Below are positions 8,397-17,533 of a stretch of 64,000 nucleotides of DNA, one piece after another; the stretch's first letter is position 1; each line of letters opens with the position of its first letter. A program made the translations under genes and the position numbers. The notes under the pieces are model-generated. The model saw nothing but the letters and a program-made list of their open reading frames with translations. It did not search any database and was not told the origin of the DNA. The DNA is from Streptococcus porci DSM 23759 (GTDB lineage: Bacteria; Bacillota; Bacilli; Lactobacillales; Streptococcaceae), in assembly GCF_000423765.1 (NCBI RefSeq), contig NZ_AUIP01000015.1:1-64000 (forward strand), read 5' to 3'.

Positions 8397-10997
8397 TTAT
8401 TCAATGATTGACAAGTGATTTTCTCCTGGTTGTAACCACTGATGATGGCCCTCAGGTGTGATGAAGATAGCTTTTGTTCTAACAGGTAAATTCACTGAAA
8501 CGGAGAATGTTGCACCATTTTTTTCCCAACGAACAGTTAAATTACCATTAGGAGTTCTTAAACTGCCTTCTACCCAATCTAAATAATCTGTATAATGAGG
8601 AGATATTGTATAAGTCGCGGTGTTGTCAGTAACATCTGGAAGATTGATTCCTAACAATTTTTCAACAATAAAATCTTCGATGGCACCATAGGCATAATGG
8701 TTAAGAGAGTTCATCTCTGTACCGCTGATGGTTCCATCTGGTAATAGTGAATCCCAACGTTCCCAAGTGGTCGTAGCCCCCATATTGACTTCAAAGAGCC
8801 AGCTAGGTGCAGCTTCTTTGAATAATAGATTAAAAGCTTCTTGTTTTAGTCCATTATCTATTAGGGCATGGGGAAGCGCAGGTGTTCCGACAAATCCTGT
8901 AGTTAAAAAGCCATCGTGCTCAGCTAAGTTATTTTTCAAACGGTCAATTAAGTCTTTTTGAGCAATCTCATTTGGGTAGAGTTTGTATCGAAGTAGGAGG
9001 GATATTCCAGTTTGTGTATCGATTTTGGTTGGGATGCTTTGCCCTGCGAAAGTATTAGCCATATTTTGGCGGATATGCTCAACCTCAGACTGTAGTGTTT
9101 TAGGTTGCAGATTTAACCGGCTGTCAATAAAATAAGTTTCTATTATTGCTTGACGAATGTCCTCGGCTAATTGCTGGTAAAACTTAGCGCGATTGTCCTC
9201 TAAAATGTGGAGTGCTTGTGCCGTATAATTAGCAGAGAGATAGTAGTAGACAGAAGCTACCAGCGCAGAATCTGTTGCACCAAATACAGAGTCCTTGATA
9301 CCAGAGTCGAGAGCTAGCCAGTCTCCCAGTTGCCAACCAAAATCCCAGAGCCTATGACCGCCTCGAGCTTCATCTTGTTGATGGATAAAATCAACCCAAG
9401 CTACCATACTATTGATATGTTTTGCTAGCAACCCCTTATCACGGAAGTGTTTATAGAGTGTATAGGGAAGAATAGTAGCAGCATCTCCCCATACAGCAGC
9501 TCCTGCGCTAGTCAAGAAAGGATTTAGACCTTCCTTTTTTTCTATCTTTGGAAATGGTGCAAAGAAAGGGACAGCTCCTTTAAGGTGATGTTGTTCTAGA
9601 CTAAGCATCTGCATAAAATGTCCTAAGAAAGCTCTAGTTTCCATATTATAGCAGGCAGTATTAGCAAAGACCGTGATATCGCCTGTCCACCCCATGCGTT
9701 CATCGCGCTGGGGACAATCTGTCGGAATACTTAGGAAGTTGTCTTTTTGACTCCAGCGAATATTACTAACCAGTTTGTTTAATTTGTCATGAGAGGATGA
9801 AAAAGAAAATCTCTCATCCATTAAACTATGGATAGCTTGTGCTTTGAATTGTCTAACCTCCTCTTTCGTAAGACCTTCAACTTTAACGTATCGAAAACCA
9901 AAGAATGTAAAATGGGGTCTAATGTGGCGTCGGATATCATTATTAAGAATGGTAAATGTCTGTTTAGCTGTTCGTAAATTGTCTGTGTAGAAGGTGCTAT
10001 TTTGCAATATTTCTGCAAATTGGAAGGTCACTCTTTTTTTATTAGCTGGTAATGTTCCACTAATCCATCCTGTTATTTCTTGACCAAAATCTAATACAAG
10101 TTGTCCCGCAGCATCGTGAAAAATGCTGGGAGTTAAAGATTCCACGATTTCTACGGGAGGGTCAATTCTCCCCTGTAAGTTATGCTTGCTATCGGATATT
10201 TCTACTGTGGTTAAAAGATTTTCAACTTGACCAAAGTCAATAACCTCACCATCGTAAATAGAGTTTTCTTGGATCACAGTGCTCGTAGTCCTCCAAGAAT
10301 TGTCAGTAACAACAAGTTCAGTGCTTCCATCTTGATAAGTGATATGAAGCTCAGCAATCAATTTTTGTCTATTGCCATAAAGGTTTTCGAAACCACCTTC
10401 GAAGACAAAGCGCCCACGGTACCAGCCGTTTCCTAAGATGAAAGATAGTTCAGAATTTGGGGTGAGTAAAGTAGTCACATCATAGGTCTGATATTGTTCA
10501 ATGAAATCGTAGCTATGATAGCCAGGAGTAAAATATTCCTGTCCAACCTTTTGACCATTGAGTTCAACTTCATAAAGACCTAGACCAGTACTGTATAGTC
10601 TTGCAGATTGGACAGGTTTACCAAGATGGATGATTTTCGAAAAACGGGCGCTCGGTAAGCTATCCTCCTTGTAAGTAATCCAATTGGCTAACCATTTTTC
10701 ACTCATCTTAGATGTTTCAAAGTAGCTGATTGCTTGAGTTCCTTCAGCAGAGACACGCCAAAAATATCGTTGTCTAGGTTCTAAAAAGTCAGCAGTAGTA
10801 CTTATTGTATTAAAAGTATCTGTCGTACTTCCTTTCCAAAGAATGTTATTAAAATGTCTATCTTTAGCTACTTCAATAGTGAACGATAGCCTATCGTCTA
10901 AACTAGCAGCTGAAATTTCCCAAGAAAAGGTTAGATAATCAAAATGGTAACCGAGAGGTTCTGTAATTCCGTTGACTTTTAAATTATGAATGATCAT
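8397..10997 (-). CDS. Alpha-L-rhamnosidase, GH78 (copy B)
   Basis: An 866-residue cytoplasmic-type GH78 enzyme. The barrel shows DCPQRDERMGWTGD near residue 425 (general acid cluster) and GATTTWERW near 743 (general base), with beta-sandwich modules before and after. It overlaps the upstream GH3 gene by 14 bp, using AGAGGAA inside that gene as ribosome binding site, so the two are translationally coupled. It is a paralogue of 3330-6131, with the same signature motifs but substantial divergence elsewhere, suggesting an old duplication or two separately acquired modules with different aglycone or linkage preferences. Confidence 0.93.
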   Translation of the reverse strand: MIIHNLKVNGITEPLGYHFDYLTFSWEISAASLDDRLSFTIEVAKDRHFNNILWKGSTTDTFNTISTTADFLEPRQRYFWRVSAEGTQAISYFETSKMSEKWLANWITYKEDSLPSARFSKIIHLGKPVQSARLYSTGLGLYEVELNGQKVGQEYFTPGYHSYDFIEQYQTYDVTTLLTPNSELSFILGNGWYRGRFVFEGGFENLYGNRQKLIAELHITYQDGSTELVVTDNSWRTTSTVIQENSIYDGEVIDFGQVENLLTTVEISDSKHNLQGRIDPPVEIVESLTPSIFHDAAGQLVLDFGQEITGWISGTLPANKKRVTFQFAEILQNSTFYTDNLRTAKQTFTILNNDIRRHIRPHFTFFGFRYVKVEGLTKEEVRQFKAQAIHSLMDERFSFSSSHDKLNKLVSNIRWSQKDNFLSIPTDCPQRDERMGWTGDITVFANTACYNMETRAFLGHFMQMLSLEQHHLKGAVPFFAPFPKIEKKEGLNPFLTSAGAAVWGDAATILPYTLYKHFRDKGLLAKHINSMVAWVDFIHQQDEARGGHRLWDFGWQLGDWLALDSGIKDSVFGATDSALVASVYYYLSANYTAQALHILEDNRAKFYQQLAEDIRQAIIETYFIDSRLNLQPKTLQSEVEHIRQNMANTFAGQSIPTKIDTQTGISLLLRYKLYPNEIAQKDLIDRLKNNLAEHDGFLTTGFVGTPALPHALIDNGLKQEAFNLLFKEAAPSWLFEVNMGATTTWERWDSLLPDGTISGTEMNSLNHYAYGAIEDFIVEKLLGINLPDVTDNTATYTISPHYTDYLDWVEGSLRTPNGNLTVRWEKNGATFSVSVNLPVRTKAIFITPEGHHQWLQPGENHLSIIE

Positions 10998-12630
10998 GTC
11001 TGAGTTCCTCTAATAGCATATTATGGCAGAATGGGTCAACAGGGCTAATGCCCTTGAAAGTAGATTCGCCAGTTAGTTTAGCAATAGTTGCTTGAATGAA
11101 ATGGTCATAATTACAGTAAGCATTAATGACGGTATCAACCATTGGTAAGTCAAAAATGTGATAAGGATTTCCAAAGCTAATTAAAGCCGTAGGAATTTCT
11201 TTGACAAACCAAGGGAGATTGTTTCCCAATCCAAACAAGGTGTGCCAGTTAATACGAGCGACAGTTTGATTACTTGCATTTTCAACATTAGCAATATATA
11301 GGACAGCATCATATCGACTGGTAAAGGATTGGACGGTATCTAATTCCCAAAAATTAGTTTCAGGCTCATAGAGGCTAACATCAAAACCACGTGATTCTAA
11401 TGCGGTGGTGACTTGTTCAGTTACCCTAGCATTGGATTCAAAATTTCCTAAAATTTGAACAAGTAAACGTTTGTGATGATTTGGATTTAGAGGTAGTAAG
11501 TTTTGATCGTCTTTGACAAGAGTAACAGAGCGGTCAGCTAGGTCGTTTTGCTCTTGTTCATAGTTTTCAAATTGTCCTGAGCCATGTTCAACTTGTAAGT
11601 GTAAGCCAAGTGATGCCTTAGTAGCTAAAATTCTTGTCACAGCTTCGTCTAAGCGATCTAGTGTTAAAATGCCATTTGCGATGCCATCTTTCATGAATTG
11701 GATATCTTCTTCCAAAACACGATTAAAGAGTAACATGTCACAACCTGCTTGAATGGTATAAGGAACAGCCTCACGACGTTTCATTGCTGCACCGAATCCT
11801 ACCATGGGACTAGCATCTGTTATGGTCAATCCATTAAACCCAAGTTCTTTTCGTAGTAAATTTTTCAAGAGTTTAGGACTTAGTGTCGCAGGCATATTAT
11901 CACCAGTATAGGCTGGTAGGGCAATATGGCCAATCATAACCGCTTTGGATCCATAATCGATAAGTTCCTGATAGACACGACCAAATGTTTTGTGCCAAGC
12001 GGACATTGATAAGCTATTAATAGAGGTTAGTAAGTGTTGATCTCGTTCATCCACCCCATCTCCGGGGAAATGTTTGATTGATGTCATTAAACCATTATCG
12101 TGAAAAGCTTGTGTATAAGCTTTTGCATTTTCAATAACAAGGTCAACTTGACTACCATAGGTACGGACATTTGTTATAGGGTTTCTAAAATTAAAATCTA
12201 AATCTATAACTGGAGAAAAGCCCCAGTTAACACCGACTGCTCTACCATCACGAGCAGCTATTTTTCCTAACGTGTACGCATCTTTAGAATCTCCTGTAGC
12301 GGCAACAGCCATTTGTCGTCCATAAGCAGTTGCTTCAAATGCAGCCCCATTACCACCGTCTTCAAGATTTGCAGCTGTCAGTAGTGGAATTTTACTGTTT
12401 TCTTGCATATAGCGATAAGTATTGTGAACGTCGCTGGCCTCTCCTGGTCTGAAAAATAGGCCACCAATACCGAGAGAGAGTAAATGATCCAGGTATTCGG
12501 GTTCTGTTGAGTAGCCGATGGGAAGGAAGAGCTGACCTATTTTTTCATCAAGGGTTAAGTGTGATAATGTCTCCTGTACCCAATTGATGGCATCATCATC
12601 TAGATAAAATGGCTTAAGTTTTAAATTCAT
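10984..12630 (-). CDS. Glycoside hydrolase family 3, NagZ-like (copy B)
   Basis: A 548-residue GH3 enzyme, clear paralogue of the one at 6150-7835. It shares LTLDEKIGQLF, FNFRNPITN and KHFPGDGVDERDQH (about residue 184) exactly or nearly so, and LTITDASPMVGF near 268 carries the nucleophile Asp. There is no signal peptide. It is translated from an ATG with AAAGGA and overlaps the following GH78. It lies directly downstream of a GPH symporter, so it probably acts on what that symporter brings in, alternating with the rhamnosidase. NagZ-type beta-N-acetylhexosaminidase is the default annotation; beta-glucosidase activity is an alternative. Confidence 0.88.
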   Translation of the reverse strand: MNLKLKPFYLDDDAINWVQETLSHLTLDEKIGQLFLPIGYSTEPEYLDHLLSLGIGGLFFRPGEASDVHNTYRYMQENSKIPLLTAANLEDGGNGAAFEATAYGRQMAVAATGDSKDAYTLGKIAARDGRAVGVNWGFSPVIDLDFNFRNPITNVRTYGSQVDLVIENAKAYTQAFHDNGLMTSIKHFPGDGVDERDQHLLTSINSLSMSAWHKTFGRVYQELIDYGSKAVMIGHIALPAYTGDNMPATLSPKLLKNLLRKELGFNGLTITDASPMVGFGAAMKRREAVPYTIQAGCDMLLFNRVLEEDIQFMKDGIANGILTLDRLDEAVTRILATKASLGLHLQVEHGSGQFENYEQEQNDLADRSVTLVKDDQNLLPLNPNHHKRLLVQILGNFESNARVTEQVTTALESRGFDVSLYEPETNFWELDTVQSFTSRYDAVLYIANVENASNQTVARINWHTLFGLGNNLPWFVKEIPTALISFGNPYHIFDLPMVDTVINAYCNYDHFIQATIAKLTGESTFKGISPVDPFCHNMLLEELRHDHS

Positions 12631-12652
12631 TGTATTTTCCTTTCAAATAAGA

Positions 12653-12682
12653 TTAAGGAGGGAACCTTGCTCCTCTCCTTAA
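12653..12682 (-). terminator. Intercistronic stem-loop between GPH symporter and GH3
   Basis: TTAAGGAG at 12653-12660 pairs with CTCCTTAA at 12675-12682, with an internal GGA/TCC extension. It sits in the 60-bp gap between the transporter stop and the GH3 start. No strong U-run follows leftward, so it is more likely an mRNA-stabilising or partial attenuator hairpin than a full terminator. Confidence 0.45.
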
Positions 12683-12690
12683 AGTAAGTA

Positions 12691-14076
12691 TTAGTTTTCG
12701 TTAATATCTTTAGCGCGTGCTTGGATGTCTTTGACAATTTGAGGTAATTTTTTATCCAAGTCATAGAAGAATAATAGGGCGATTGAGAGAATTGCTAGAA
12801 GTATTGGAATATAGGCAAACACTGCTTTAATAGCCAAGAGTGTTGCTGATGATTGAGTGGCTGCCCCGGCAACATATCCTCCTGCTGCCATAACGAGTCC
12901 AAGGATAAGAGCACCAAGGCCCGAACCAACTTTTTCACCAAATGTAGCTGCTGAGAAAATTAAACCGTCAGAACGGATACCAGTTTTCCATTCCCCGTAG
13001 TCTGCAACGTCACCAAGCATAGCAAATCCAGCTACAGCACCAGGTGCGATACCTAAACCACGAATGATGAGACCCACAATAACTATAGTAAAATCAGTCG
13101 GGAAAAGTGCTAATAAAATAGTACCAATCAGCATGATGATATTTCCCAAAATCATCACAGCTCTCTTGGATAGTTTAGCCATCAAGAATGGGACAACTAG
13201 ACTACCTATAAGGATTGGGGCAAATGAGAGCATCCCAATCAAAGCAACTTTACTAACATCACCAAGAATATATTGAGCATAGTAAATATTAATACCACCG
13301 AGTCCAGAACTGATGAAGCTAATCAACATCGTTAAGATTAGAATAATCCAATATTTATTTTTGAATAAGGCTTTAATGTTATCGGCTGTGGAGACTTTCT
13401 GTGCTTGATCGGCACTGAGAGCTTCACTATTTTCAAGGACACGTTCCTTAGAATTTTGATGAAGGATATAGAGCAGAATCACTGAAAGAAGAGCAAATAC
13501 TGAAGCCATTTTTGTCCAAGATGAAGCAGAGGTTACTTCGCCAAAGAAGTTGACAATTTGTAAGACGACCCCGTTGACTAAAAACGCTCCAGCAAAACCA
13601 AAAATAGTCCGAGAGGTTGAAAGGTAGCCACGCTCTTTTGAATCAGATGAAGTTGTTCCAAGTAAGGTATTGTAAGGAACCATCGTCATTGTGTAAACAC
13701 CTGCTAAAGAAATCACATAGGTTGCAAAAGCGTAGATGCCTTTCATACTTTCTGGAAGAAATGATGGAGAAGTGAAGAGCAGAATCAAGGCTAGTGCGTA
13801 AGGAAGAATCATGCGCTTGATCCAAGGTCTTGCCTTACCAGTTGCTGTTGACGTTCTATCTACAACGGCTCCCATCACCAAGTCGGATACTCCATCAAAG
13901 ATGCGGGCAAATAAGAGTATAGAGCCTACCATAGTCATTGTTAATCCTACGACATCGGTATAGAAATAGGTAATAAAGCCATTAGCTGTTGTAATCATCA
14001 GATTAGCTGCTAGGTTACCGAAACCAAAAGTGACTTTCTCGCTTAAAGGCACTTTGGATGTGTTTTGTTCAATCAT
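12691..14076 (-). CDS. GPH-family sugar:cation symporter (copy 1)
   Basis: A protein of about 461 residues with 12 predicted membrane helices, of the glycoside-pentoside-hexuronide:cation symporter family. LSEKVTFGFGNLAANL at the N-terminus and DGVSDLVMGAVVDRT after helix 2 are characteristic. It lacks a C-terminal EIIA-like domain, so direct PTS phosphorylation is not expected. It would import an intact glycoside with Na+ or H+. I start it at the ATG at 14,076 because AAAGGA lies 7-8 bp upstream; the in-frame TTG at 14,100 would place that site inside the gene. It is first in the leftward set, with a cre site in the promoter. Confidence 0.9.
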   Translation of the reverse strand: MIEQNTSKVPLSEKVTFGFGNLAANLMITTANGFITYFYTDVVGLTMTMVGSILLFARIFDGVSDLVMGAVVDRTSTATGKARPWIKRMILPYALALILLFTSPSFLPESMKGIYAFATYVISLAGVYTMTMVPYNTLLGTTSSDSKERGYLSTSRTIFGFAGAFLVNGVVLQIVNFFGEVTSASSWTKMASVFALLSVILLYILHQNSKERVLENSEALSADQAQKVSTADNIKALFKNKYWIILILTMLISFISSGLGGINIYYAQYILGDVSKVALIGMLSFAPILIGSLVVPFLMAKLSKRAVMILGNIIMLIGTILLALFPTDFTIVIVGLIIRGLGIAPGAVAGFAMLGDVADYGEWKTGIRSDGLIFSAATFGEKVGSGLGALILGLVMAAGGYVAGAATQSSATLLAIKAVFAYIPILLAILSIALLFFYDLDKKLPQIVKDIQARAKDINEN

Positions 14077-14108
14077 AAAGGGTTCCTTTCTAGATATCAA
14101 TAGATATC

Positions 14109-14123
14109 TGTAAACGTTTTCTA
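14109..14123 (-). promoter_or_regulatory. Catabolite-responsive element (CcpA site)
   Basis: TGTAAACGTTTTCTA fits the cre consensus TGWAARCGYTWNCW closely. It lies just downstream of the leftward -10 box, where CcpA would block elongation of the GPH-GH3-GH78 transcript. Two copies of TAGATATC (14,091-14,108) sit beside it and could be a separate operator. Confidence 0.75.
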
Positions 14124-14132
14124 TGCCAATAT

Positions 14133-14159
14133 TTTATACGCTAATAAAACTTTTTACAA
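14133..14159 (-). promoter_or_regulatory. Leftward promoter of the GPH symporter unit
   Basis: On the minus strand TTGTAA (14,154-14,159) and TATAAA (14,133-14,138) are 15 bp apart, shorter than the optimal 17. Such a suboptimal promoter is compatible with activation by an AraC-type regulator. Its -35 overlaps the -35 of the divergent araC promoter. Confidence 0.5.
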
Positions 14160-14181
14160 TGTATTTATTTTAGGATATAAT
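14153..14181 (+). promoter_or_regulatory. Rightward promoter of the AraC-type regulator
   Basis: TTTACA at 14,153-14,158 and a perfect TATAAT at 14,176-14,181 are separated by exactly 17 bp. The start codon lies 27 bp after the -10. It is a textbook vegetative promoter, sharing its -35 bases with the opposing promoter. Confidence 0.75.
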
Positions 14182-14207
14182 GAACTATCTACATATCGGA
14201 GGGCGCT

Positions 14208-15200
14208 ATGAATCTCAAAGAATTAGAAACTTATCTTCATCATATTAATGTTATTGAGAAGAAACAAAGAGAAACTGGAAAAGCCATTAATGACTTTCCA
14301 GTATCTGATAAAATGGAAGGATTTTATTTAGATTCCTTGTTTAATATTGTGCGTTTCCCTAAAAATGCTTTTTTCAGAGATGGTCAAAATATATTTATCA
14401 GCCGTCATAATCGCTTTGCACCTATGATTGAACATTTACATGACTTTATTGAAATGACTTACGTTTATTCAGGAAGTTGTACCCAGATTATTAATGGCGA
14501 GAAAATTTATTTGCCACAAAGAAGTCTCTGTGTTTTAGACAGGGATGTACCTCATTCGATTGAACCTCTCGGAGAAGAGGACATTCTTATTAATATTTTA
14601 ATTAATGAAGAGACTTTCTCTTCCTTGTTCCTCTTGCGTCTGCAAAATGATACAAGTTTGGCAACCTCTTTTTTAGCGACAACATTTAACAAACAAGCTA
14701 GTCATGACAGGTATATGATTTTTGAGACGAATCAAAATGATATTATTCATTTACAGGTGCAGATGCTTCTATCTGAATATTGGTCTTATAAAAGCCAGCG
14801 GGAAACGTTTTTATCTCACTATTTGCAATTGATTTTTATGGAGTTATTTCGCATTTATCAAACTGAGAATTTTGCACATCATACATCACAACGATTTGAT
14901 TATGCCAAAGTATTAGATTATATTGATTCTAATTATCGAAATCTCAAAATTTCAGATTTGGCTAGACATTTTGGTTACAATAGTAATTATATGAGCAATA
15001 TGTTAAAAAAACATACTGGCCGAAATTTTCAAGAAATCTTATTAGAAAAGCGTCTTTTGATAGCTTGTGACTTGTTGGAAAATACAGACTTATCCATTGA
15101 TAGCATAGCATTTGAATCAGGATTTAACACAACAAGCTATTTCTTTAGGCAATTTAAAAAGAGATACGCATGTACTCCAAATGTTTATCGAAAAAAATGA
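14208..15200 (+). CDS. AraC-family transcriptional regulator with cupin sensor (1)
   Basis: A 330-residue regulator. The middle region (about 75-150, with HDFIEMTYVYSG and DRDVPHSIEP) is the cupin-like sugar-sensing fold. The last ~100 residues form the two helix-turn-helix AraC DNA-binding domain: KISDLARHFGYNSNYMSNMLKKH and SIDSIAFESGFNTTSYFFRQFKK. It is divergent from the GPH-GH3-GH78 unit and shares its control region, so it most likely activates that unit on a glycoside or its product. The ATG has a GGAGGGC site. Confidence 0.92.
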   Translation: MNLKELETYLHHINVIEKKQRETGKAINDFPVSDKMEGFYLDSLFNIVRFPKNAFFRDGQNIFISRHNRFAPMIEHLHDFIEMTYVYSGSCTQIINGEKIYLPQRSLCVLDRDVPHSIEPLGEEDILINILINEETFSSLFLLRLQNDTSLATSFLATTFNKQASHDRYMIFETNQNDIIHLQVQMLLSEYWSYKSQRETFLSHYLQLIFMELFRIYQTENFAHHTSQRFDYAKVLDYIDSNYRNLKISDLARHFGYNSNYMSNMLKKHTGRNFQEILLEKRLLIACDLLENTDLSIDSIAFESGFNTTSYFFRQFKKRYACTPNVYRKK

Positions 15201-15285
15201 AATTATGATATTTTTTAGGTAATTAATTTAGGTAAGCTCAATCCCCTTCAAAGGATGTCAAAATATAAGAATAAGGAAGTTGTTA

Positions 15286-16287
15286 ATGCTAGATATCTAT
15301 GATCTTTTAGTAAAATATCGGGAAAAAAGAGATTGGGAGACAATTGTTTCAACCATGCATCCAATCCCGGCTAAAACCCTTGATGGACAACCTGTTTATG
15401 AATTTTTTCATAACTTAGATGAATCGCTGGATGTAAACCCACAACCAATAGCTCTCTCAGTAAATCCTGTAGATTCTTTTGTTCCATTTCATTATCATAA
15501 TCATGTGGAACTGATTATTCCTATTAGAGGAACCTTGGATATTGTAATGGAAAACGAGCATATCCATCTGACTGAGGGAGATATCTTTATTGTTGGTCCA
15601 AATACGACTCACCAAAATTTGGAGAGTGGTAGGGATGATTTGGCCTTAAATATTGCACTGAAACCTACAGCATTTTCACACACTGATCTAGATTTTTTGA
15701 GAAGAAGTGGTGCTAGTAGCTACTTAGCAGATCTTCTTTTTTTTACACCGCAGGAAACGAGTAGTGATGAGGGAATTTATACTGTTTTTCACACCAAGCC
15801 AGAAGATGGTGTCCTACATACGATTGCCAATATTGCCTATGAATACTACAAGATTACAGATGGTCAATCAAGTTCTATTATCCGGTACGAACTACTTGTT
15901 TTGTTTGCTAAATTGTTACGGTTATCCTTAAAAGAAGAATCAGTCATGGTTAGTAGCCGTAAAAAAGAATCAACTTTGATGTCGCTACTTCTCTACATTG
16001 AAACGCACTATGCCAGTACAACTTTAGAGGATATGGGGGAGCATTTTGGGTTTAATCCGAATTACCTTTCCTCCTATTTAAAAAAGCATACAGGAAAATC
16101 TTTTATTAAATTGCTTCACTTACAACGTGTCAATGCTGCTGCAGACTATCTATTATATACCAAAGCGCCAATCGAAAAAATTGCAGCTAAGGTTGGTTAT
16201 GAAAATCCTTCTTATTTTTACAAAGTTTTTAAGAAAATTCTAGGCATGTCACCAGCCGAGTATCGAAATAGTGGAAAAGGGAAGTGA
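15286..16287 (+). CDS. AraC-family transcriptional regulator with cupin sensor (2)
   Basis: A 333-residue AraC-type protein. FVPFHYHNHVELIIPIRG to GDIFIVGPNTTHQNLE (about 65-110) is the cupin sensor; TLEDMGEHFGFNPNYLSSYLKKH and IEKIAAKVGYENPSYFYKVFKK near the C-terminus are the paired DNA-binding helices. I choose the ATG at 15,286 because AAGGAAG lies 6 bp before it; an in-frame TTG at 15,280 abuts that site. It follows the first araC by 85 bp in the same direction. One regulator may serve each of the two leftward GH3-GH78 modules, which is inference from the matching copy number. Confidence 0.92.
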   Translation: MLDIYDLLVKYREKRDWETIVSTMHPIPAKTLDGQPVYEFFHNLDESLDVNPQPIALSVNPVDSFVPFHYHNHVELIIPIRGTLDIVMENEHIHLTEGDIFIVGPNTTHQNLESGRDDLALNIALKPTAFSHTDLDFLRRSGASSYLADLLFFTPQETSSDEGIYTVFHTKPEDGVLHTIANIAYEYYKITDGQSSSIIRYELLVLFAKLLRLSLKEESVMVSSRKKESTLMSLLLYIETHYASTTLEDMGEHFGFNPNYLSSYLKKHTGKSFIKLLHLQRVNAAADYLLYTKAPIEKIAAKVGYENPSYFYKVFKKILGMSPAEYRNSGKGK

Positions 16288-16432
16288 AGTTGGTAATTGG
16301 AAGTTGTCAGTTAGGAAAATTATTTTTCAGAAATTCCCTAGCTATTATCTGCGAAAAGAACACTTCTGTTCTACGAAACAAGCAGTGAGAAAAGAATCAT
16401 AAAAGATTATAATTGGGGAAGGAGGTATCACA

Positions 16433-17374
16433 ATGCTTGTTAAAAAAATTCAATTAGATGACAATAATCCTGATGTTACATTAACCACTTATGTTTTGGA
16501 TGATTCTGCTGAATTGCTGAATAGAAAAAAACGCCCTGCAGTTCTCATTTGTCCTGGGGGAGCCTATCTCAACTGTTCCGATCGTGAAGGTGAACCAGTT
16601 GCTCTTGCCTTTGCGGCTATGGGTTACCATGCCTTTGTTCTCCGTTACAGCGTGTTTTTTGAAGCTACTGAAGACGGATTTGCTGAACTTTTAGCAGGTA
16701 AAACATTTGAAAAACGTGATCACTCGATTTACCCAGCAGCCATCAGAGATATTGCCAAGACTTTTGCCGTCATTTATGACCATGCGGATGAATGGTTAGT
16801 TGATACTGAAAAGATTGCTATCTGTGGTTTCTCAGCAGGTGGTCATAATGTCCTCAATTATGCTGTTCATTATGACAAACCAGTCATAACAGATAGCTTT
16901 GATGTTGACAAGGTCAAACCAGCTGCGGTTATAGCGGGTTATCCTATTTCGGACTATCTTTTTATGAAAGAATCTGTTACTAAACAGGATGAAATGGCCC
17001 AAGGACTCTTCAAACTGTCAAACCTTGCCTTTTTTGGAAAAGAGAAACCCTCTGAGGATGTCTTGGCAGAGGTAAGTGCTGCACAACAAGTTAGCCCATC
17101 AACACCACCGATGTTTCTATGGGCAACGGCAGGTGATAATCTTGTCCCCGTTGGTCATACCACACGTATGGCAACGGCATTAGCTGATGCAGGTGTCCCG
17201 TTTGAGGTTCATATCTATGAGGAAGGGAAACATGGTCTATCTCTAGCTACCCAAGCGACAGCAAAGGCACTAACAGAGCTTAATCCGATTGCCTCAGACT
17301 GGATAAAATCAGCAGACACTTGGCTCCAAAAACGCTTTGCTTTACCGTTAGAAGAAAAAAGTAGATGGGCATAG
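16433..17374 (+). CDS. Alpha/beta-hydrolase fold esterase (acetyl-xylan-esterase-like)
   Basis: A 313-residue alpha/beta hydrolase of the BD-FAE/esterase type. PAVLICPGGAYLNCSDREG gives the oxyanion-hole loop, ICGFSAGGH the nucleophile elbow (GxSxG), and WATAGDNLVPVGHT plus EEGKHG the catalytic Asp and His. No signal peptide is seen, so it would act in the cytoplasm. Next to GH43 and GH78 genes it could remove acetyl or other acyl groups from imported glycosides. It has a very strong GGAAGGAGG site. The substrate is not determined. Confidence 0.85.
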   Translation: MLVKKIQLDDNNPDVTLTTYVLDDSAELLNRKKRPAVLICPGGAYLNCSDREGEPVALAFAAMGYHAFVLRYSVFFEATEDGFAELLAGKTFEKRDHSIYPAAIRDIAKTFAVIYDHADEWLVDTEKIAICGFSAGGHNVLNYAVHYDKPVITDSFDVDKVKPAAVIAGYPISDYLFMKESVTKQDEMAQGLFKLSNLAFFGKEKPSEDVLAEVSAAQQVSPSTPPMFLWATAGDNLVPVGHTTRMATALADAGVPFEVHIYEEGKHGLSLATQATAKALTELNPIASDWIKSADTWLQKRFALPLEEKSRWA

Positions 17375-17533
17375 GAAACCTCTTATTGTGGTAAAATGGA
17401 TTCAGCAGTAAAATAGTAGGACAGGACACGATGTAGAGATTTCTTGAATTAGATTGGAAAAGCTCAGTTCATAAATTGCTCCACAAATACTAGTTACTAA
17501 CTATTTTATTAGTTATACTTTGGAGAACGACCT

